Shown one piece after another: positions 5,204-9,304 of a stretch of DNA of 9,304 nucleotides; within the stretch, counting starts at the first letter, position 1; every line of letters begins with the position of its first letter. The notes beneath the pieces were generated by a model. It had not been told where the DNA came from. It saw nothing but the letters and a program-made list of their open reading frames with translations, and did no database searches. A program made the position numbers and the translations under genes. The stretch comes from JAICTV01 sp035634055. Lineage in GTDB: Bacteria; Planctomycetota; Phycisphaerae; Tepidisphaerales; Tepidisphaeraceae. The stretch covers positions 1 through 9,304 of the forward strand of contig DASQDR010000044.1 of NCBI GenBank assembly GCA_035634055.1. The letters run 5' to 3'.

Positions 5204-7996
5204 ATGCGAAGGACCGCCACCGCTATCCTCGGCATCGCCTTCGTCACCGGCGCCGGCTGCGCAACCGGCCCGAAGCGCCCCGCGGTGCCGGCAATGCGCC
5301 CGCCCGCGGCGGCGGCGGCGGCGGCGGCGGCGACGACACGGCCCACCGCCAAGGCGGACCTCACCCTCGACCAGATTGAACCGCGCCCGGTCCTCGCAAC
5401 GCCCGCCGCCTCCACCCGCGCCGGGGTGACGCGGCCGGCCTCCACCGCGCCCGCTACTCAGGCGTCTGAGCGCGCGCCGCTCGAAGCCATCGCGCTGTTC
5501 GCGCAGGGCCGTGACGCCATGCTCCAGGGCCAGCGCTACACCGCGATCAACCTGTTCGAGAAGGCGATCAAGCTCGATCCCGGCAGCTACGAGCTGCGCT
5601 ACTGGCTCGCGCAGGCCAGCTCCGGCGCGGGGATGCCGCAGGAGCCGGCGCTCGCCGCCTACGAGTCTGCCGCCGCCATCGATCCGGACCACATCCAGGT
5701 CCACTCCGAGCTCGGCCGGCTCTACCTGGCGAAGAACGACTTGCCCAAGGCGATCCACCACCTCCGCCTGGCCCTTCAGACGACCGACTACAATGTCGCT
5801 GACAGCGCCGCTGCCGTCGGCGACTTCTACCTTGCCAAGGCGCTCCAGCAGGCGGGCTACGACCGCGCGGCGCTGGACACCTACGGCAGCCTGATCGACC
5901 GCCTCCAGGCGGGCGGGTTGCAGACGCGCGGTACGCCGGAGCTCAGCTACCTCGTGCAGCATCCCGAGGGGCTGTTCGTGCAGGTGGGGGAGCTGTGCGA
6001 GCGTCGCGGGTTTCGCGACGACGGCATCCGCCTCTACCGTGCGGCCGTCGAGCGCAAGCCAGACGATTTCTCGTACCACGCGCACCTGGTCCGTGCCCTG
6101 GTCGCTGCCGGCAAGCGCGACGAGGCCACCCGCCGCGCGACGGAGCTGGTCAGCAAGTTCAAGGCGAGCCCGGACGCGCTGGCGCTGCTCAAGCAGACCT
6201 ACGCGAACGCGGGCGGCGACGAGGCGGTGGCGCGCGAGCTCGGTCGCATCTACCGCGACCGGCCCGGCGACCGCACCGTCCTGTACGCGCTGGTGGACGT
6301 CCTCTCCGGCACCGGGCGGACGGAGCAGGCGAAACAGCTCCTCGCCGACGCCGCCCGCACCACGCGCTACGAGACGGAACTGGTCCGCCGGCTGTTCAAG
6401 CTGCACGACGCCGCCGGCGACGTGGCGGGGGCGGGGCGGCTGCTGGTGGAGGCGCTTGCCGCCCGCCCGGACAATGCCCGCGACCTCGCGCCCCTTTGGG
6501 CGCAACTGCTCCGCCCGTGGCGAAAGAACCATCTGACCGTCTCGCGCCTCCAAGCGATCCAGGTGCCGCCGAGCGCGCAGGCGGCCAAGCTGTTCTGGGT
6601 ATCGGAACTGGCGCGGATCTGGAACCGCGAGGCGCTGTCGCGCTCGAGCCTGGAGCAAGCGGTGAAGCAGGTCCCGCCCTTCCCGCCGGCGTACCGCGCG
6701 CTGCTCGGCCGCTATTGGCAGCGGGCGGACTGGGATGCGCCGCAGAAGGTGAGCGCGTCGGAGCAGCTCGTGGCGAGCGTCGAGCGGCACGGCGACGCCG
6801 CGCTGGCGGCCGAGCTGCGCGGGCTGACGCTGATGAACCAGAACGAGCCGGCGAAGGCGGCGGTGCAGTTCGCCGCCGCCCGCGAAGCCGGTGGCGACTC
6901 CGCCGACCTCCGCCTCACCTACGCTGCTGCCCTCCAGGGCGCCGGCGAGCCGGCGCGTTCGCAGCAGGTCCTCTGGAAGCTGACGGCCGACGCGCCCACT
7001 TGCGAGGAAGCGTATCTCCGGCTGTTCCGCGAGTACCTCGGCCAGCAGGATGCCGAGCAGGCGATCCGCGTACTCAACGCGTGGCTCGCCAACGACCCCT
7101 CCAGCACCAATGCCAAGCTGCTGCTCGCGACGGTGCGGACGCAGGCGGGGCAGGCGGACGTGGCGGAGCGCATCCTGCTCGACCTGTTCGAGCGCGAGCC
7201 TGACAACGGCGACGTCCTCGCCTCGCTCAATGCCCTCTACGGCGAGACCGGCCGCATCGAGCAGTGGATCGGCAAGCTCGAAGCCCAGCGCACCGCGCAC
7301 CCCGAAAACCGGACCGTCGTCGAGCAGCTCGTCCTGCTCTACGCCGCGCAGAAGCGGCTGCCGGAGGCGACGCGCACGCTCGACGGCGTCCGCCCGGCGG
7401 TAGCGCGCGACCCGGACCTGCTCTACTACCTCGCCAGCCTCTACACGCGCATCGGCGAGAAGCAGGCGAGCGAGCAGGTGCTCGAGCAGGTGGTCGCCCT
7501 TGACCCGGAGCACGCGCCCGCCTGCAACGACCTCGGTTACGCCTGGGCCGAGGAGGGGCGCAACCTCGCCCGCGCCGAGGCGCTGGTTCGCACGGCCGTT
7601 CACAAGGAGCCGGACAACCAGTCCTACCTCGACAGCCTCGGGTGGGTCCTCTACAAGCGCGGGCAGTACCGCGAGGCGCGGGCGGCCCTGGAAGAGGCGA
7701 TCGGCGCCGCGGCGCTGCCCGATCCGGTCGTGCTCGACCACCTCGGCGACACACTCTATCGCCTGGACCTGCGCGGCGACGCCACCGCGCAGTGGAAGCG
7801 CTCGCAGGAGCGCCTCGGCCGAGCCGCAGCGCCGGCGGCCGCGGGCGCCGGCGGCAACGACGCCCCGCCGCCGGAAGCGGGCGAAACCGGGCGGCTTCGG
7901 CTACAATTGCAGCAGAAGATCCGGCAGGCGGAGTCCGGCCAACCGGTCACCGTCGCACCGGTCGCCAGCGAGCCGACCAAGCAGGCGAAGAATTGA
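5204..7996 (+). CDS. Large TPR-repeat protein, probable lipoprotein
   Basis: With the start at 5204 the product is 930 residues. MRRTATAILGIAFVTGAGC looks like a lipoprotein signal with Cys19 as the lipidated residue, although position -3 is Gly rather than Leu, so the lipobox is imperfect. The frame is also open to an ATG at 5147 (949 aa), but that would add a 19-residue Arg-rich stretch before the signal. Residues about 20-93 are a Pro/Ala/Thr-rich linker with nine Ala encoded by GCG. From about 96 onward the protein is TPR helices (AINLFEKAIKLDPGS, LGRLYLAKNDLPKAIHHLRLAL), ending in a well-kept block near 775-865 (NDLGYAWAEEG, YLDSLGWVLYKRGQYREARAALEEA, DHLGDTLYRL). This pattern is common in envelope TPR lipoproteins that scaffold other proteins. 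The client is unknown. A low-complexity tail follows. It ends TGA at 7994. Confidence 0.88.
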   Translation: MRRTATAILGIAFVTGAGCATGPKRPAVPAMRPPAAAAAAAAATTRPTAKADLTLDQIEPRPVLATPAASTRAGVTRPASTAPATQASERAPLEAIALFAQGRDAMLQGQRYTAINLFEKAIKLDPGSYELRYWLAQASSGAGMPQEPALAAYESAAAIDPDHIQVHSELGRLYLAKNDLPKAIHHLRLALQTTDYNVADSAAAVGDFYLAKALQQAGYDRAALDTYGSLIDRLQAGGLQTRGTPELSYLVQHPEGLFVQVGELCERRGFRDDGIRLYRAAVERKPDDFSYHAHLVRALVAAGKRDEATRRATELVSKFKASPDALALLKQTYANAGGDEAVARELGRIYRDRPGDRTVLYALVDVLSGTGRTEQAKQLLADAARTTRYETELVRRLFKLHDAAGDVAGAGRLLVEALAARPDNARDLAPLWAQLLRPWRKNHLTVSRLQAIQVPPSAQAAKLFWVSELARIWNREALSRSSLEQAVKQVPPFPPAYRALLGRYWQRADWDAPQKVSASEQLVASVERHGDAALAAELRGLTLMNQNEPAKAAVQFAAAREAGGDSADLRLTYAAALQGAGEPARSQQVLWKLTADAPTCEEAYLRLFREYLGQQDAEQAIRVLNAWLANDPSSTNAKLLLATVRTQAGQADVAERILLDLFEREPDNGDVLASLNALYGETGRIEQWIGKLEAQRTAHPENRTVVEQLVLLYAAQKRLPEATRTLDGVRPAVARDPDLLYYLASLYTRIGEKQASEQVLEQVVALDPEHAPACNDLGYAWAEEGRNLARAEALVRTAVHKEPDNQSYLDSLGWVLYKRGQYREARAALEEAIGAAALPDPVVLDHLGDTLYRLDLRGDATAQWKRSQERLGRAAAPAAAGAGGNDAPPPEAGETGRLRLQLQQKIRQAESGQPVTVAPVASEPTKQAKN
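5306..5332 (+). repeat. (GCG)9 trinucleotide tract in the TPR gene
   Basis: Nine consecutive GCG units encode nine alanines (residues 35-43 from the 5204 start) in the linker between the signal peptide and the TPR domain. Because the unit is a trinucleotide, slippage would change linker length without breaking the frame. Confidence 0.9.
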
Positions 7997-8001
7997 GAAG
8001 A

Positions 8002-8090
8002 GAGTGGTCAGTGATCAGTGGCTAGTGGTCAGTAAGTACCCTGGCCCGGCTCCTCTTCACTGACCACTAGCCACTGACCACTAGCCACTT
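8002..8090. repeat. Long hairpin repeat ('gtggctagtggtcagtg' family, copy 2) before yebC
   Basis: The inner stem of 19 bp is perfect (8015-8033 with 8059-8077) around a 25-nt loop; after one A-C mismatch the pairing continues, with few further mismatches and wobbles, to about 8002/8090. It begins 5 nt after the TPR gene stop and ends 10 nt before the yebC ATG. Positions 8003-8030 are identical to 4066-4093 before hisG. It is followed directly by a short pyrimidine tract (8089-8100, five T then seven C, after a c), which abuts the ATG. Confidence 0.88.
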
Positions 8091-8100
8091 TTTCCCCCCC

Positions 8101-8835
8101 ATGGCAGGACACTCACACTGGTCGAAGATCAAGCGGGCCAAGGGCGCCAACGACGCCAAGCGCGGGAAGATCTGGAGCAAGATCGCCCGCAAGATCATCA
8201 TCGCCGCCAAGAACGGCGGCGACCCGCGCGACAACCTGAACCTTCGCTACACCATCGAAGAGGCCAAGGCCGCCAACATGCCCCGCGACACGATCGAGAA
8301 AGCGATCAAGAAGGGGACCGGCGAGCTGGGCTCGGAGAACTACGAGAACGTCACCTACGAGGCGTACGCGCCCGGCGGCGTGGCGCTGATCATCGAGGGG
8401 CTGACGAACAACCCCTCTCGCACCGCCCCCGACCTGCGGAGCACCCTGGAAAAGCACGGCGGCAACCTCGCCACCCGCGGGGCCGTCGCGTTCCAGTTCA
8501 CCAAGCTCGGCGTCATCACCATCAAATCCGACGCCACCGACGAGGACGCGCTCATGGAGCTGGCCCTGGAGGCCGGCGCCGACGACGTGAGAAACGAGGG
8601 CGAGGTCTTCGAGGTCATCACCACGCCGACGGCCTACCTGAAGGTGAAGGAAGCAATTGACGCGGCCAAGATCACCGTCGAGGGCGGCGAGATCACGCAG
8701 ATGCCGAACAACACCGTCGCCATCGGCGACGAGCAGGCGCAGAAGCTCCTCAAGCTGATCGACGCGCTGGAGGACAATGACGACGTGCAGTCGGTCGCTC
8801 ACAATGCGGAGATCCCGGAGTCGGTGGGGGTGTAG
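8101..8835 (+). CDS. yebC: YebC/PmpR family protein
   Basis: The 244-residue product is a full-length YebC/PmpR/TACO1 family member. The start is fixed by the near-invariant N-terminus MAGHSHWSKIKRAKGANDAKRGKIWSK; then come the NMPRDTIEKAIKKGTGE motif (about 59-76), YEAYAPGGVALIIEGLTNN, the NLATRGAVAFQF segment, and a C-terminal LIDALEDNDDVQSVAHNAEIPE motif. Family members have been described as DNA-binding regulators, and TACO1 and some YebC proteins as aids to translation, including at proline-rich stretches. Which role applies here cannot be read from sequence, but the nearby infB and rbfA fit translation. Just upstream is a hairpin repeat and a pyrimidine tract instead of a Shine-Dalgarno sequence. 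In many bacteria yebC lies beside ruvC; the genes after it here do not show that. A strong terminator follows 36 nt after the TAG. Confidence 0.97.
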   Translation: MAGHSHWSKIKRAKGANDAKRGKIWSKIARKIIIAAKNGGDPRDNLNLRYTIEEAKAANMPRDTIEKAIKKGTGELGSENYENVTYEAYAPGGVALIIEGLTNNPSRTAPDLRSTLEKHGGNLATRGAVAFQFTKLGVITIKSDATDEDALMELALEAGADDVRNEGEVFEVITTPTAYLKVKEAIDAAKITVEGGEITQMPNNTVAIGDEQAQKLLKLIDALEDNDDVQSVAHNAEIPESVGV

Positions 8836-8871
8836 CCTTCCCGTGGCGCGCCGGCGCGACCCGAAAATGAC

Positions 8872-8910
8872 GAGAGGGGCGAGCTCGATGGCTCGCCCCT
8901 CTCTGCTTTT
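8872..8910 (+). terminator. Rho-independent terminator after yebC, possibly bidirectional
   Basis: A perfect 13-bp GC-rich stem (8872-8884 gagaggggcgagc with 8891-8903) and a 6-nt loop (tcgatg) is followed by tgctttt on the + strand. On the - strand the same stem is followed by gtcatttt, so it can serve both directions, which suits a convergent gene on the right. The T-tract is short on both sides. Just before it, 8847-8858 (cgcgccggcgcg) is a small GC palindrome. Confidence 0.85.
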
Positions 8911-9036
8911 GGCTGCGTGCGATCGTCTACTGCGATCGTCGATTGATCCGCGCGCTCCCGGGGAGGAACAGTCCGGGGGGCTCAGGCCTGCGGCTGCGGC
9001 GCGCGAGGATGAATCGCGTTCCGCATCGTCCGCGTG

Positions 9037-9304
9037 TCATTGCCCGCCGCCGCCGGAGGGGGATCCGCCGCCGAAACTCGTGCCCGCTCCCGCGCCGGCG
9101 CGGGAACGGCCGGGAATGTTGCCGTCGGTCCCGCCGGGGTCGATGACTCGTGTGCGCGTCGTGCCGGTCGCGCCGCTGGGACGCGTGGCGCTTCCGCCGC
9201 CCGCCGCGCCCGCCGCGCCGGTCGATCCGGCGGCCCCGGTGCCGCTGAAGCCTCCGGCCGGGCCCGTGCTGCCTGTGGAACCGGTTGCGCCGCCGCCGGA
9301 GCCG
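9037..9304 (-). CDS. Gly/Ser/Thr-rich protein C-terminus (5' partial, beyond window)
   Basis: On the minus strand a frame is open from the window edge for 88 codons and stops at TGA (9039-9037). It encodes a Gly-rich, low-complexity tail with a less biased centre (TTRTRVIDPGGTDGNIPGRS) and a final GGGSPSGGGGQ. Codons are strongly C/G-ending, as in the other genes, and the frame runs toward the two-way terminator at 8872-8910. Such tails occur on secreted or envelope proteins, but nothing identifies the family. The + strand is also open here: from ATG 8888 to the edge (139 codons) it would give a Pro-rich protein whose start lies inside the terminator loop, so I prefer the minus frame. Both are low-complexity, so the call is tentative. 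Confidence 0.42.
   Translation of the reverse strand, partial: GSGGGATGSTGSTGPAGGFSGTGAAGSTGAAGAAGGGSATRPSGATGTTRTRVIDPGGTDGNIPGRSRAGAGAGTSFGGGSPSGGGGQ
9088..9105. repeat. 18-bp perfect GC palindrome
   Basis: tcccgcgccggcgcggga is a perfect palindrome without spacer. It lies inside the probable minus-strand coding tail (reading through RSRAGAG), so coding constraint in GC-rich sequence may explain it. It could also be a protein-binding dyad; nothing else supports that. Confidence 0.4.

Noticed and set aside
5995..7203. 402-codon + frame inside the TPR gene
   Set aside because: Out-of-frame, Arg/Ala-rich, no domain; the TPR pattern is unbroken in the main frame.
4154..7741. 1195-codon open frame on the minus strand across hisG and the TPR gene
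   Set aside because: It is antisense to two clearly recognised genes, has an Arg/Leu/Val-rich composition typical of GC-rich shadow frames, shows no domain, crosses a gene boundary and ends inside a repeat arm.
4060..8090. CRISPR array suggested by repeated agtggctagtggtc units
   Set aside because: Units are short, variable, without spacers, and arranged as inverted arms of hairpins; no cas gene is present.
2338..8100. tRNA or other structured RNA genes in the gaps
   Set aside because: No cloverleaf, TTCRA box or rRNA-like sequence seen; all structure in the gaps is accounted for by the inverted repeats.
8918..8940. Direct repeat tgcgatcgtc (8918-8927 and 8931-8940)
   Set aside because: Only two 10-bp copies with a 3-nt gap, no adjacent promoter or gene start; too little to call an operator.
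8943..9146. 67-codon Arg-rich + frame after the terminator
   Set aside because: No motif, Arg-rich shadow composition, overlaps the better-supported minus-strand tail.

Overview
The window is a GC-rich bacterial chromosome segment of roughly 65-70% GC by eye, with nearly all genes on the + strand. The gene set is translation factors, histidine biosynthesis, a large TPR lipoprotein and a YebC protein. The long hairpin repeats between genes, including the 'gtggctagtggtcagtg' type, the degenerate endonuclease III-like protein and the lack of Shine-Dalgarno sequences together suggest a planctomycete, perhaps of the Phycisphaerae. This placement is inference from style of sequence; no marker gene proves it.

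Layout. 1-2337 is infB (translation initiation factor IF-2), with its 5' end outside the window. 2519-2800 is a DUF503/YlxP-like small protein. 2913-3422 is rbfA (30S maturation factor), overlapping by 4 bases (ATGA) a gene at 3419-4051 for a helix-hairpin-helix/endonuclease III-fold protein that has lost its catalytic lysine. 4184-5077 is hisG (long-form ATP phosphoribosyltransferase). 5204-7996 (or from 5147) is a TPR-repeat lipoprotein. 8101-8835 is yebC, followed by a strong terminator hairpin at 8872-8910. The right edge (9037-9304) probably holds the Gly/Ser/Thr-rich C-terminal end of a convergent minus-strand gene.

The infB - DUF503 - rbfA order is the classic bacterial translation cluster, but truB, which often follows, is replaced here by the endonuclease III-fold gene and hisG. 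YebC, a family linked to transcription control and more recently to translation, closes the run.

The most striking feature is between the genes. Four of the junctions are occupied by long imperfect hairpin repeats of three sequence families. In three of them (before rbfA, hisG and yebC) the hairpin starts 5-8 nt after the upstream stop codon and ends 8-10 nt before the downstream start codon, so it fills the whole gap and sits where a Shine-Dalgarno sequence would be. Two of these hairpins, 3.9 kb apart, share an identical 28-nt stretch. They look like dispersed REP/MITE-like elements that have settled at operon junctions. Whether they influence expression cannot be told from sequence alone.
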